Made by a program: the position numbers and the translations under genes
Notes under the pieces: generated by a model
The model's database searches: none
The model's input: only the letters and a program-made list of their open reading frames with translations
Told to the model about the DNA's origin: nothing
Source: Sipunculus nudus
Taxonomy: Eukaryota; Annelida; Sipuncula; Golfingiida; Sipunculidae
DNA length: 64,000 nt
Direction of reading: 5' to 3'
NCBI GenBank assembly: GCA_026874595.1
Contig: CM049311.1
Location: forward strand, 9,771,676 to 9,835,675
In this document: in pieces, positions 23,248 to 34,682 of the stretch
Layout: each line of letters starts with the position of its first letter
Position numbering within the stretch: position 1 is the first letter of the stretch

Positions 23248-25378
23248 CTAATCTGGATTACTCTTTGTGCTAAGTTTACGTAACAGGAATTTGTTAGCGT
23301 GTCTGCAACTTGTTACAAGTTCATTGCGTTGGTTAAGCGTGGCCATGTTTTGTTTACATAAAATGAAATATTTCTCCCACAGGCATAGGTTGCATCTGTT
23401 AGTTTCTGGGGAATGTGCTTTGGCTTTTCTGAGTATTTTCCACTGTATTTCAAATTTGACGTTGTTCTCTTTTAGTTCCAAAATGTGTTTGCTGAGTTCC
23501 GTACTATTCCTTTTTTCGGGTGTCTGAACGATGTTTGATGGTTGTAATATCTTGTTTGAAGGAGTTTTCCGTGAGACCTATGTACGTTTCATCCGCCTTT
23601 CCGTTTTCTGTACTAACTGTGGCTTGGTATATGACAGATTTTGTGAGGCATTGTCCGGGTGTTGGGCATTCATGGGGATTCCTGCAATTGCATCCGGTAG
23701 ATGGCGCTGTACTGTTTCTGGAGATGATACATTTGTTATGGCCTTCTATGTGTTGTTTCAGGTTGGGCATACAACTGTAGCTTATTTTGACTGTATTACG
23801 GTTGAAAATTTTGTGGAGAACGTGTTTTTTAGGAAATTCTTCGTCCAGGATTTTCAAGAAGGATTGTCCTATGTTGGTGGCGACGTTTTTGCTGAAGGGT
23901 GGGTTGTACCAGGTAATGTTTCTGCGTCGTTTGCTCTTTTGTTGTGTTTGTTGGTCTGAATTGACTTTAAATTGCAGTTGGCATTTAAATCCACTTCTCC
24001 TGAGAGACTCTTGGTATAAAGGGGCGGCTTTGGTGAAGGTTACCTCGTCACACGAAATTTCGCAGAGTCTGTTGTTTATTGATTCTGGTATGTTCCTGAC
24101 TATTCTTGGTGGGTGGTTGGATTTGTGGTTCACGTATGTTGGGGTGTTGTTGGGTTTGTTGTATGGAGCGTATTTGCCTGTAGTAAGGTTAAATGTGACG
24201 TCCAGGAAATCTACAACTTTCTTGTTTGCTTCAATTTTTATTTTTAGTCCATGCTTTTTGAATATAGTGTTTAAGTTTTTTTTTATGTTTTCTATCCGGC
24301 GGGGGGTCGCGTTAATAATCCCAAGTCCGTCGTCCCGGTAAAGCCCGAAGTCGTTGCCATGTTTGCTGGTGATCTCGTCAAGTAGGAATAGGCCGACTAG
24401 TTCGCAGGTTTCTTCTCCGTCGAAGCTGCCCATGGTCACGTCGAATAACGCAGGTGTGGTCCTTTTCACCCATGGCTGTCCAGAGTGGTACAGGTAGGCC
24501 TTTTTGGAGTGGATGATAATGTTTTGTTCCTCGGGTGTTATCTTGGCATATTTTGTGGCAAATTCTAATGCAGAGTTCAGTAGTTTGGCGGAAATTGATG
24601 GGTAGAAGTCGACCACATCGAATGTGATGAATGAGTGTTTGTCTTTCTGCCCTATGCTATTAAACCATGATATAACCGCTGTTGTGTTTTTCCACTGGTT
24701 CAGTCCTGTATGTTCCCGGATGTCTCTATTGATTCGTTCCAACAAATGTTTGCTAATTTTTCCAATTTCAGATTTAGTTGGATTGATAAGGCGGCATGTT
24801 GGGTTGTTGTCGAAATTTGGTTTATGATCTTTCAGAGTTTTAAACGCTTCTCTCTTCGCTGTAGTGCTAATTCTGTCGTCCAGTCCCAGTTTTTCGGAAA
24901 TATGTTTGGCCTCTAGCTCGATGTTGTGGATTGCTTCCTGGTTCGTCTTCTTGTATGATTTTGTTATACACTTTTCCAGTAGTTCCGTGTATGTAGTTTC
25001 CTCCAGTTTGTAGTAGTTGTTAGTTTTATCTGCAGGTACTAGCAGTTGGTCTGTTTGTTTTATTTTCTTACGGATGTCTGTTGTTAGCTGTCTTTGGAAC
25101 CGGCAGTTGATTTGGCGGAATTTAATCGTTTCGATCATTTGTTGCATTCTTTTCTCAAAGTTTGACATTTCTGGTACGGAGGGCGGTGTTCTTCTCGAAT
25201 TAAATCCAAAGTGTTCTTTATCCTCTTTTGGTTTTGTTTCGGGGTTCAGGTAGAAATAAGCTTTCCATCGCATTCGCTTGCACAGTTGTTCTGTTTTCTC
25301 GATCAGTTTTACCAGGTATTGCCTTCGGCTGGGCAACGGGATGTTTTTGGTGGAGTAGTCGAAGTTTGTAGATTCCAT
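23248..25378 (-). pseudogene. PLE unit A: reverse transcriptase + GIY-YIG endonuclease, one frameshift
   Basis: The ATG at 25376-25378 opens a 624-codon frame: an N-terminal Lys/Glu-rich region, fingers motifs (LKDHKPNF, CRLINPTKSEIGKISKHL), motif A FDVVDFYPSI, motif B VTMGSFDGEETCELVG, motif C YRDDG, a Cys cluster CNCRNPHECPTPGQC, and the start of GIY-YIG (VIYQATV, YIGLT). One A is missing from an A-run near 23555 compared with unit C. The frame is lost there, and the rest of the endonuclease continues in another frame down to 23248 (ELSKYILELK, CNLCLWEKYF). Otherwise the copy is complete. RT copies the element RNA; the endonuclease nicks the target. Confidence 0.9.
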
Positions 25379-25497
25379 GCTGTCAGTCCTTGCACAGAGT
25401 GCTCAACATATTATGGAGCAATAGATACAATTGTTCTTCTAGGCTGTTGGCAATGCACTGAAGGCAAAGTGCTCTATGGTATAACCAGAGCGTATTA

Positions 25498-26759
25498 GAC
25501 GGACTTGGGATTATTAACGCGACCCCCCGCCGGATAGAAAACCTTAAAAAAAGACTTAAACACTATATTCAAAAAGCAGGGACTAAAAATAAAAATTGAA
25601 GCAAACAAGAAAGTTGTAGATTTCCTGGACGTCACATTTAACCTTACTACAGGCAAATACGCTCCATACAACAAACCCAACAACACCCCAACATACGTGA
25701 ACCACAAATCCAACCACCTACCAAGAATAGTCAGGAACATACCAGAATCAATAAACAACAGACTCTGCGAAATTTCGTGTGACGAGGTAACCTTCACCAA
25801 AGCCGCCCCTTTATACCAAGAGTCTCTCAGGAGAAGTGGATTTAAATGCCAACTGCAATTTAAAGTCAATTCAGACCAACAAACACAACAAAAGAGCAAA
25901 CGACGCAGAAACATTACCTGGTACAACCCACCCTTCAGCAAAAACGTCGCCACCAACATAGGACAATCCTTCTTGAATATCCTGGACGAAGAATTTCCTA
26001 AAAAACACGTTCTCCACAAAATTTTCAACCGTAATACAGTCAAAATAAGCTACAGTTGTATGCCCAACCTGAAACAACACATAGAAGGCCATAACAAATG
26101 TATCATCTCCAGGAACAGTACAGCGCCATCTACCGGATGCAATTGCAGGAATCCCCATGAATGCCCAACACCCGGACAATGCCTCACAAAATCTGTCATA
26201 TACCAAGCCACAGTTAGTACAGAAAACGGAAAGGCGGATGAAACGTACATAGGTCTCACGGAAAACTCCTTCAAAACAAGATATAACAACCATCAAACAT
26301 CGTTCAGACACCCGGAAAAAAGGAATAGTACGGAACTCAGCAAATACATTTTGGAACTAAAAGAGAACAACGTCAAATTTGAAATACAGTGGAAAATACT
26401 CAGAAAAGCCAAAGCACATTCCCCAGAAACTAACAGATGCAACCTATGCCTGTGGGAGAAATATTTCATTTTATGTAAACAAAACATGGCCACGCTTAAC
26501 CAACGCAATGAACTTGTAACAAGTTGCAGACACGCTAACAAATTCCTGTTACGTAAACTTAGCACAAAGAGTAATCCAGATTAGGCACGTTGTACAAATC
26601 CACATTGTAATAACCACAAACACGCTCCAGTGAACAACCAGTTGTTCAATCTACAACCCCTTCATTCATATCGTTCTGATGAGTGCCGTACAACGATACG
26701 AAACTGATTAGTAAACACGATGCTTACAATCGCTTGATTCCTTATACATGATATATATT
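25498..26759 (+). pseudogene. PLE unit B: 5'-truncated copy
   Basis: Starts at GACGGACTTGGG, matching unit C from 27926, in the middle of the RT YRDD motif. A one-base difference near 25545 (CTTAAAAAAAG where C has ATAAAAAAAG) shifts the first part. From about 25697 the frame is open to the normal stop at 26584, with the Cys cluster and complete GIY-YIG domain. It abuts the 5' end of inverted unit A and is followed directly by unit C, so it takes the pseudo-LTR position. Confidence 0.85.
26670..26721 (+). ncRNA. hammerhead ribozyme, PLE unit B
   Basis: CTGATGA (26676-26682), GAAA (26700-26703), cleavage expected after 26713 (GUA). Stem II carries a C-A mismatch (CGATAC instead of CGGTAC), so this copy is probably weaker than those in A and C. 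Confidence 0.8.
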
Positions 26760-26877
26760 GATACGCTCTGGTTATACCATAGAGCACTTTGCCTTCAGTG
26801 CATTGCCAACAGCCTAGAAGAACAATTGTATCTATTGCTCCATAATATGTTGAGCACTCTGTGCAAGGACTTACAGC

Positions 26878-29011
26878 ATGGAATCTACAAACTTCGACTA
26901 CTCCACCAAAAACATCCCGTTGCCCAGCCGAAAGGCAATACCTGGTAAAACTGATCGAGAAAACAGAACAACTGTGCAAGCGAATGCGATGGAAAGCTTA
27001 TTTCTACCTGAACCCCGAAACAAAACCAAAAGAGGATAAAGAACACTTTGGATTTAATTCGAGAAGAACACCGCCCTCCGTACCAGAAATGTCAAACTTT
27101 GAGAAAAGAATGCAACAAATGATCGAAACGATTAAATTCCGCCAAATCAACTGCCGGTTCCAAAGACAGCTAACAACAGACATCCGTAAGAAAATAAAAC
27201 AAACAGACCAACTGCTAGTACCTGCAGATAAAACTAACAACTACTACAAACTGGAGGAAACTACATACACGGAACTACTGGAAAAGTGTATAACAAAATC
27301 ATACAAGAAGACGAACCAGGAAGCTATCCACAACATCGAGCTAGAGGCCAAACATATTTCCGAAAAACTGGGACTGGACGACAGAATTAGCACTACAGCG
27401 AAGAGAGAAGCGTTTATAACTCTGAAAGATCATAAACCAAATTTCGACAACAACCCAACATGCCGCCTTATCAATCCAACTAAATCTGAAATTGGAAAAA
27501 TTAGCAAACATTTGTTGGAACGAATCAATAGAGACATCCGGGAACATACAGGACTGAACCAGTGGGAAAACACAACAGCGGTTATATCATGGTTTAATAG
27601 CATAGGGCAGAAAGACAAACACTCATTCATCACATTCGATGTGGTCGACTTCTACCCATCAATTTCCGCCAAACTACTGAACTCTGCATTAGAATTTGCC
27701 ACAAAATATGCCAAGATAACACCCGAGGAAAAAAACATTATCATCCATTACAAAAAAGCCTACCTGTACCACTCTGGACAGCCATGGGTGAAAAGGACCA
27801 CACCTGCGTTATTCGACGTGACGATGGGCAGCTTCGACGGAGCAGAAACCTGCGAACTAGTCGGCCTATTCCTACTTGACGAGATCACCAGCAAACATGG
27901 CAACGACTTCAGGCTTTACCGGGACGACGGACTTGGGATTATTAACGCGACCCCCCGCCGGATAGAAAACATAAAAAAAGACTTAAACACTATATTCAAA
28001 AAGCAGGGACTAAAAATAAAAATTGAAGCAAACAAGAAAGTTGTAGATTTCCTGGACGTCACATTTAACCTTACTACAGGCAAATACGCTCCATACAACA
28101 AACCCAACAACACCCCAACATACGTGAACCACAAATCCAACCACCCACCAAGAATAGTCAGGAACATACCAGAATCAATAAACAACAGACTCTGCGAAAT
28201 TTCGTGTGACGAGGTAACCTTCACCAAAGCCGCCCCTTTATACCAAGAGTCTCTCAGGAGAAGTGGATTTAAATGCCAACTGCAATTTAAAGTCAATTCA
28301 GACCAACAAACACAACAAAAGAGCAAACGACGCAGAAACATTACCTGGTACAACCCACCCTTCAGCAAAAACGTCGCCACCAACATAGGACAATCCTTCT
28401 TGAAAATCCTGGACGAAGAATTTCCTAAAAAACACGTTCTCCACAAAATTTTCAACCGTAATACAGTCAAAATAAGCTACAGTTGTATGCCCAACCTGAA
28501 ACAACACATAAAAGGCCATAACAAATGTATCATCTCCAGGAACAGTACAGCGCCATCTACCGGATGCAATTGCAGGAATCCCCATGAATGCCCAACACCC
28601 GGACAATGCCTCACAAAATCTGTCATATACCAAGCCACAGTTAGTACAGAAAACGGAAAGGCGGATGAAACGTACATAGGTCTCACGGAAAACTCCTTCA
28701 AAACAAGATATAACAACCATCAAACATCGTTCAGACACCCGGAAAAAAGGAATAGTACGGAACTCAGCAAATACATTTTGGAACTAAAAGAGAACAACGT
28801 CAAATTTGAAATACAGTGGAAAATACTCAGAAAAGCCAAAGCACATTCCCCAGAAACTAACAGATGCAACCTATGCCTGTGGGAGAAATATTTCATTTTA
28901 TGTAAACAAAACATGGCCACGCTTAACCAACGCAATGAACTTGTAACAAGTTGCAGACACGCTAACAAATTCCTGTTACGTAAACTTAGCACAAAGAGTA
29001 ATCCAGATTAG
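26878..29011 (+). CDS. PLE unit C: reverse transcriptase + GIY-YIG endonuclease, N-terminal frameshift
   Basis: The ATG homologous to that of unit A is at 26878-26880. An extra A at 26931-26933 throws the first 18 codons out of frame. From there the frame is open to TAG at 29011. Counting from 26861, where the open frame begins, motif A FDVVDFYPSI is near residue 258, YRDDG near 353, the Cys cluster near 568, GIY-YIG (IYQ, YIG) near 590-606 and the CNLCLWEK zinc-site part near 669. About 700 residues is normal for a PLE. The two catalytic Asp of motif C are intact. The lesion is minor and differs from that of unit A. Confidence 0.9.
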
Positions 29012-29096
29012 GCACGTTGTACAAATCCACATTGTAATAACCACAAACACGCTCCAGTGAACAACCAGTTGTTCAATCTACAACCCCTTCATTCAT

Positions 29097-29148
29097 ATCG
29101 TTCTGATGAGTGCCGTACAACGGTACGAAACTGATTAGTAAACATGAT
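29097..29148 (+). ncRNA. hammerhead ribozyme, PLE unit C
   Basis: CTGATGA (29103-29109), stem II 29110-29126 (six pairs including one G-U, loop UACAA), GAAA (29127-29130), stem III CU/AG with loop GAUU, GUA with cleavage after 29140. Stem I pairs 29097-29102 with 29141-29148 around a two-base bulge. The minimal stem III is the form known from PLE hammerheads. Confidence 0.87.
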
Positions 29149-29186
29149 GCTTACAATCGTTTGATTCCTTATACATGATATATATT

Positions 29187-29251
29187 GATACGCTCTGGTT
29201 ATACCATAGAGCACTTTGCCTTCAGTGCATTGCCAACAGCCTAGAAGAACA

Positions 29252-29258
<7 letters not shown>
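29187..29258 (+). mobile_element. PLE unit D: 72-bp 5' fragment
   Basis: Matches 26760-26831 of unit C from GATACGCTCTGG to AACAATTGTAT, then passes into (TA)n. It is 3'-truncated, unlike ordinary target-primed insertions. It fits priming on, or copying of, a tandem or circular template. Confidence 0.85.
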
Positions 29259-29303
<45 letters not shown>

Positions 29304-29331
29304 TATATATATATATGTTTATATATATATG

Positions 29332-29377
<46 letters not shown>
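29257..29377. repeat. (TA)n(GA)n microsatellite, right flank of the PLE array
   Basis: TA repeats with a few GTTT interruptions to 29346, then about 30 bases of GA repeat. Confidence 0.95.
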
Positions 29378-29380
<3 letters not shown>

Positions 29381-30043
29381 AGAATACTTATACATATAGA
29401 TTCTCATCGGCAGTGAACCAACTTTTTCTGTCTAAGATAAAACATTAAAACTCTGGTTCGAACATGTGGCCTTTCGATTGATTGTTCTTTTGCGCTTACT
29501 TTGAGCAACAAAGGTTCCCTAAATCTCTTTGCATTTGCACGTTATAGGAACTAGCAAAGTTACTTCACAGTATCGACATAGCGACTTTGCATGCGGCAGG
29601 TAGAACTGTTGTCCTCATATGTCGTTCGGAATATTTAATATAGAGAGAATTTTGAATAGCCATTTTAGTTCATTGTATTGAGAAATCGGATGGGAATTAA
29701 ATCCCATGACCTGCACAGATGGGTCTAGGCCTGTTGTTGCTCAGTGGTAGAGCAGACGACCAGTAACCTTGAAGCCAAAAGTACCATTCACATTGGCAGT
29801 CACCGTGGTATACGTCTGATATTTATGTATGACTGTCTAAATCTTTAAACAAATATTTATTGATGTACCAATTATTTATACGGACAACCGGGTGTATAAA
29901 GTTGTCTGAATGAGTCAGCGTGTGCCTATCAATGAAAAGGTACTTGTTCCGCAAACCAGCAAAAAATACAGGATAGTGCTATACCAACGGAATGTTGCAA
30001 AGACCGTGTGTATAACTCCTATTCCCTTAGTTGTCATAACCAC
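29378..30043. other. non-coding stretch with SINE-like fragments
   Basis: 29404-29428 (GGCAGTGAACCAACTTTTTC) matches the post-B-box tail of the SINE at 42.3 kb. 29731-29775 (TTGCTCAGTGGTAGAGC) looks like a tRNA A-box region; a B box is not convincing. No protein-coding exon recognised. Confidence 0.4.
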
Positions 30044-30062
30044 CCCCCCCCCCCCCCCCCCA
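30044..30062. repeat. poly(C) tract
   Basis: About 19 C, interrupted by nothing. Confidence 0.9.
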
Positions 30063-32647
30063 GTACGTTTCCTTTTGAAACGTAAAGGTCAGCACGGGAT
30101 CAATTGTTAAAAAAATATCATTAATATTGAAAATTCCAAATAAACCTATATACATGAATTGCAGAAAATTAAGAAAACAAATGATTCATTATTTGATTCG
30201 ACCATTCATGTTTAAGATGCCTAATTAAGTGTACAGACCATACAATGCACACATAATGATCAAGATTACTTGAAGATATACAAAAATATATTAAGCCATG
30301 AATACCATAGTATTTGATGGACAAAAAAATTGTTGTAAGTGTAAAGTTTGTACAGTATAGCAATTGATAGTCAATGCGTTTTCAAAATAGGCTCTCTCGT
30401 GTCAAATGATGTAAAGAATCGTGTGTGGCAAAATAGGAACAGGCCGCAGCACGGAGTGTTGAAAACCAGAAATTTTGACCTACATTTTCTGTTTTGCTGA
30501 AGCAGATGCCACCATTTTCTCGACATATGTAACGTAGATGGCATTTATTTGCACGCATAATGAGAGGAAAGTATTTGACGGTGTATGTGATCAGTACTTC
30601 TGGCTGAGTTTATAAGTTACAAAATATAGATCATGACACAAATAAAGGATATACTTTTAAATTTAAAATAGAGAACACAAACCTGCTTTAGGTTCAAACT
30701 TTTTTCCTTGGCGTTCATATTTTACTTTGGTTATTACATCTTTTAGCAGGAACGGTCCTATTCATAATACATTGCATTGAACATGGTTTACTGTGCAGCT
30801 GCTTTGCTTTGGTTTGTACGCATTTGTTTATATACGTAGAATCCACTCCAGTTGTTTAGTGTAGTGTGCTCTTTATGTGAGTACCTGGTTGGAATCGAGT
30901 TCAATCTGTTAAAAATCAGCTCACTTTTGCTTCATAAAAAAGTTTCGTAACAAAACCATCCAAGCACACAGTCTCAGTACCTCGCATGCGGCTGTTTACC
31001 ATCTTGTTATGGCTCTGCGTGTTGGTAAATTCAGTCCACGTGTGTCTTTTTACCATAACAAGGCTGGGTGACCGGAGGTTTTGTTGTGAGCCGCAACACT
31101 CGATGTTTCACCATTACATGGTTATGCCAAGGAAGGCAGGGTATCTCCTGATTGACTAGTGTATTGGACGGGGCCACGCAGTGGCACTGACATCCACGTG
31201 TTGTATTTATGTTGACGCTTGTGATCGCGCCTGGGTCCACTGTTTTTAACACTCGTTTATTAGAGTAAGCAAAATGTCTTAGTTCAAACTTGTGGCATGT
31301 ACAATTTTATTTTAAAGGAGAAAAAAAGCTATTTGTAGTGTTAATACATCATGTTTTACAAGTTATTGGATATCTTTAAGTATAGACCCTTTGCACATTG
31401 CCACAGCGTCCCTGGCGACAGCCTGACTGAGCCATGATGGAGGATAATCACAGCAGGAGTACAGGCTGTCACTGACCGGTACCCCAGTGTGGGCTATGTA
31501 TACATATAAGTCAAAGGACGCTGATATCCCAAGTATATTAAGAGTAAATATATGGTGCACCTAAAGAGAAGTATATGTGACTTGTTGGATACCTTCTAAT
31601 CATGATATTCCAGATGTAAAAAAAGGAATTACATGTATATTAATATAATTAAATCCAGTGCAAGTAGGCCAACTTCAACACACCGTCTGTCAATGCCAAT
31701 CATAACATATGACTAGCAATGTTCTGTATACCAGGGTACATGACACTTGCAATGAAGGTTGCTTTAACTTACAGCAAATGTGCAGTTCGAGTCTTTAGAA
31801 AGTTATTTTTTGTAGACACAGCTCAGCAGTAATGGATGCAAAGTCTCAGATTCTTTTACATAACTACAATTTAGCAGCACGACGATGTATGAATAAAAAT
31901 AGTATGACTGAGAACATTCAGTCTAAGAAAATCACACTGTTGTATCTATAAAAATTGGTATATCAGTAGATAATATCACACCCTTCGCCAGTAGATGGCT
32001 TAGAGATGCGAATAAAAAGCACGTAACACAAGACATTTGTGTTGTCTATACAAAGTTTAGAAAACATCATCTGCAAATGGTGCCGGCCTGATGAATTGTT
32101 GAAATTAATTACAAGAAAAATATTGATAATTAATTTTTGTGTTACAGCTATGTTGTTATATGCAATCAATTTTTATAAATATATGAGCACAAAATCATAT
32201 TGTAAATTAAAATGATTAATCTCAATTAAAAAAATAATTTACCCATAGTAGTGATAAAACGTTAAAAACATACATATTCAATTAAAAAAGAGCAATGTTT
32301 TTACTGATGGTACAAAGGAACGTGTACATTTTAATTTCAAGGAAGCATACAGTAATTTAAATGAACTTGTCGAGTTGAAGGCTTCATCCACACGCAAACT
32401 TTATTATTTTAACAACAGTTAAAAGAAAATGTACGTATAAGGCCTATATACTTAATCTGTACAATACATATGTAGAAACATAGCACAATATAAACATGTA
32501 ATGTATACAGTAGTTTAAAGTTCATGAATTCATTAAAATGAGAGAGTTTAATTGTTTAGTAGCGTTATGAGTTGAGTTGAAAAGGCAGAATATACACTTG
32601 TTGATAATCTTCTTTTCTTCCTAAGACACTTACACACATGAACCAAT

Positions 32648-32648
<1 letters not shown>
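30063..32648. other. non-coding stretch
   Basis: No supported gene except a weak exon candidate at 31366-31560 (listed in findings). Otherwise AT-rich single-copy-looking sequence. Confidence 0.5.

Positions 32649-32705
<57 letters not shown>
32649..32705. repeat. (TA)n microsatellite
   Basis: TA repeat with one TG interruption. Confidence 0.95.
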
Positions 32706-32708
<3 letters not shown>

Positions 32709-32857
32709 GTCTTTCACGTGCTCCCCTTGATACTCGTGATGTCTCGGCTTTTCAAACCACGCCATTAGCCTTTTCTAACCACATTCACCTGATGATCGGG
32801 TCGCATCCCTTGAAACAGACTGTTGTGAATTTAACGTGTTGTTTTTCTTCAGTGTTT

Positions 32858-32858
<1 letters not shown>
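32706..32858 (+). mobile_element. short hammerhead-bearing element between two TA arrays
   Basis: About 150 bases with no coding capacity, flanked on both sides by (TA)n. It contains a hammerhead core (32783-32830). The layout fits either the 3' end of a PLE that lost the rest, or a small non-autonomous hammerhead retroelement (retrozyme). It is different in sequence from the PLE array at 23-29 kb. Confidence 0.55.
32783..32830 (+). ncRNA. hammerhead ribozyme candidate
   Basis: CTGATGA (32789-32795) and GAAA (32812-32815) are separated by a short stem II (GGG/CCC, outer pairs imperfect). Stem III is CA/UG with loop GAC. The cleavage triplet is GUU, with cutting expected after 32824. Stem I is a perfect six-base helix: ATTCAC (32783-32788) with GTGAAT (32825-32830). 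The perfect stem I at exactly the required positions is the strongest argument. The weak stem II is the main doubt. Confidence 0.65.

Positions 32859-32929
<71 letters not shown>
32859..32929. repeat. (TA)n microsatellite
   Basis: About 70 bases of TA repeat with one GTA interruption. Confidence 0.95.
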
Positions 32930-32931
<2 letters not shown>

Positions 32932-34682
32932 AAAACTCATTAGAAAAAGCCATAGAAAATCTTATAAATATTACATTTGAAAATGATACATTACTGAAAA
33001 TGTTCTTCTCTACATTATACCATTATCATTAGCACGTACATATGTCTATGTAAGAAAACAAATTGAAATTCAGTAAAGGTTAGAAAAATAAAACATTCTT
33101 GCACCTTAATATCATAATAGAAACGGACAGAGTTTTATCCAGCTCTGCAATTTTTTGGGATAGTTTTGAATGAGGATTTGTCTATTATCCTCACTATCTT
33201 GGCTACCCACCGGCCACACATGGTTTTGCTGGTCCATTGTAATGCTAAACTGGTTAAATGATTTCTTATCCCTACTAGCTGGAATTCCACAGTCAATTAC
33301 AACAGAAATGTTAACTATTATGCGGGTATTAGTAATGTATGACAGTTTGGAGAGCAAAGCATGCATGCAGTATCAACAGGACCTGCTGGGTCATTTGGAG
33401 GTCAGCTAAGCAGTGTAGCTTGCCCTCCAACATGAAAGCTGGGCTGGCTGGCCCGCCTATGTGACGTCACAAGCAAAGGGTTTATTTATTCACTCTTTCA
33501 TATATTATTTTTATTAGTAATATTCACATATTTCGCAAATTCGCTGAAGGGATTCTACAATGATACCAGTTAATTTCAATGATGTCATGGTTATAAAATA
33601 TTAAATATATTATATCCAAGAATTATGAGCATGAAAGTTCCTTGACAATACATCCAACTATTCCAGAAATAAACAAAATGTTCACCCTAAATAGACGAAA
33701 AAGAACGATCGTAGGTGACGCACAAGTCTTGTATGTCTGACGAAACTATATAACAACTGGACATGCAACTACATTCAACCATTCCTGAGATATGTATAGT
33801 TTTACCCATCTCAGATTATGCTACGTAACTCGAACAAAAAGTTTGAAAGTGTTGATCTGTTTATTGAGAAAGCCATCTATTACTAGGCAAAGAAATGTAC
33901 TGTATATACTTTTTGTAGATGCATGGATGCAAAAGACAAAAGATGAAAGGGTGGAGCTCACACAAAAAATGTTTCCTTAAGGGCATATAACCCTTTAATG
34001 ATGATCATTTTAGGAGAATTTGATTCAGTCTTCAAGGTCTCTAGCAGTTCTCAAGAAAAGAACACAGCAATGCCCGAGGCGGTTTTGTAATTTGGTATAG
34101 TAAATAGGGTTTTCACAAACTAATGATGTTGAAAGAATAATATTGATGTGTACTTTTAATGAGACTCTTATTTTTGAGAGATAAAGTCAAAGATAACTTA
34201 AGTTTGGAGGGGTCAATTATTCTTGAAAAGCTTTTCTTGAAGTAAAAATAAATATAACATGATGGAAATGTATACTTTCCACTTCTATCACAAAATGAAA
34301 GGAATAGACAGTTGATGTACAAATAATCTTGCTTTTATAAAATAAATCGATTTATGACCGGTACCAAGAAAGCACATATTACATGCGGGGTGTTAAAAAA
34401 TCATTTTCACATTTCACTGAAACATGATAATATGGTCTTTGTGAGTATATCAAAATATTACAAAACAACAAACGGTCAATGTTTAGCTTTTGATTTGCTT
34501 CAAACAGTTTTTAATCAGTTTTGAGTTTTGAACCCATCTGTCTTGTTTTTACGGACATTTACGTGTCTGAATTTTCAACGGTTCGAAAATATATTATATC
34601 AATTATTTAATATCGATAGGAAGTTATATATTTCATTATAAAATATAATTATAATAAGCCCTTTCCTGTTCTTCAGCAAGAA
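32930..34682. other. non-coding stretch
   Basis: No supported exon. ORFs at 33112 (minus) and 33792 (plus) lack recognisable domains or splice context. Confidence 0.5.

Larger units (their letters stand above)
26760..29186 (+). mobile_element. PLE unit C, full length
   Basis: A unit of about 2.43 kb starting GATACGCTCTGG and ending at the start of the next unit, which opens with the same bases at 29187. The 5' leader is about 118 bases, and the 3' UTR of about 175 bases carries the hammerhead. Confidence 0.85.
23082..29258. mobile_element. composite Penelope-like element array (inverted + tandem copies)
   Basis: Four units lie without spacers. Unit A is a full-length copy on the minus strand, 23082-25495. 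Unit B, plus strand, 25498-26759, lacks its 5' part and begins inside the YRDD motif. Unit C is full length, plus strand, about 26760-29186. Unit D is only the first 72 bases of a new unit, 29187-29258. (TA)n borders both sides. The reverse transcriptase plus C-terminal GIY-YIG order is that of canonical endonuclease-bearing PLEs. Partial tandem copies (pseudo-LTRs), inverted pieces and hammerheads are known hallmarks of these elements. The copies are nearly identical, so the insertion is young. Confidence 0.9.

Noticed and set aside
23520-25498. ORFs of up to 184 codons opposite PLE unit A, with counterparts opposite units B and C
   Set aside because: They are antisense shadows of the PLE reading frame, repeated wherever the PLE is repeated; none has a domain.
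29731-29775. tRNA gene
   Set aside because: Only an A-box-like segment; no convincing B box or cloverleaf, so a SINE fragment is more likely.
30044-30062. Poly(C) tract as an element tail
   Set aside because: No adjoining element body or target duplication was found.
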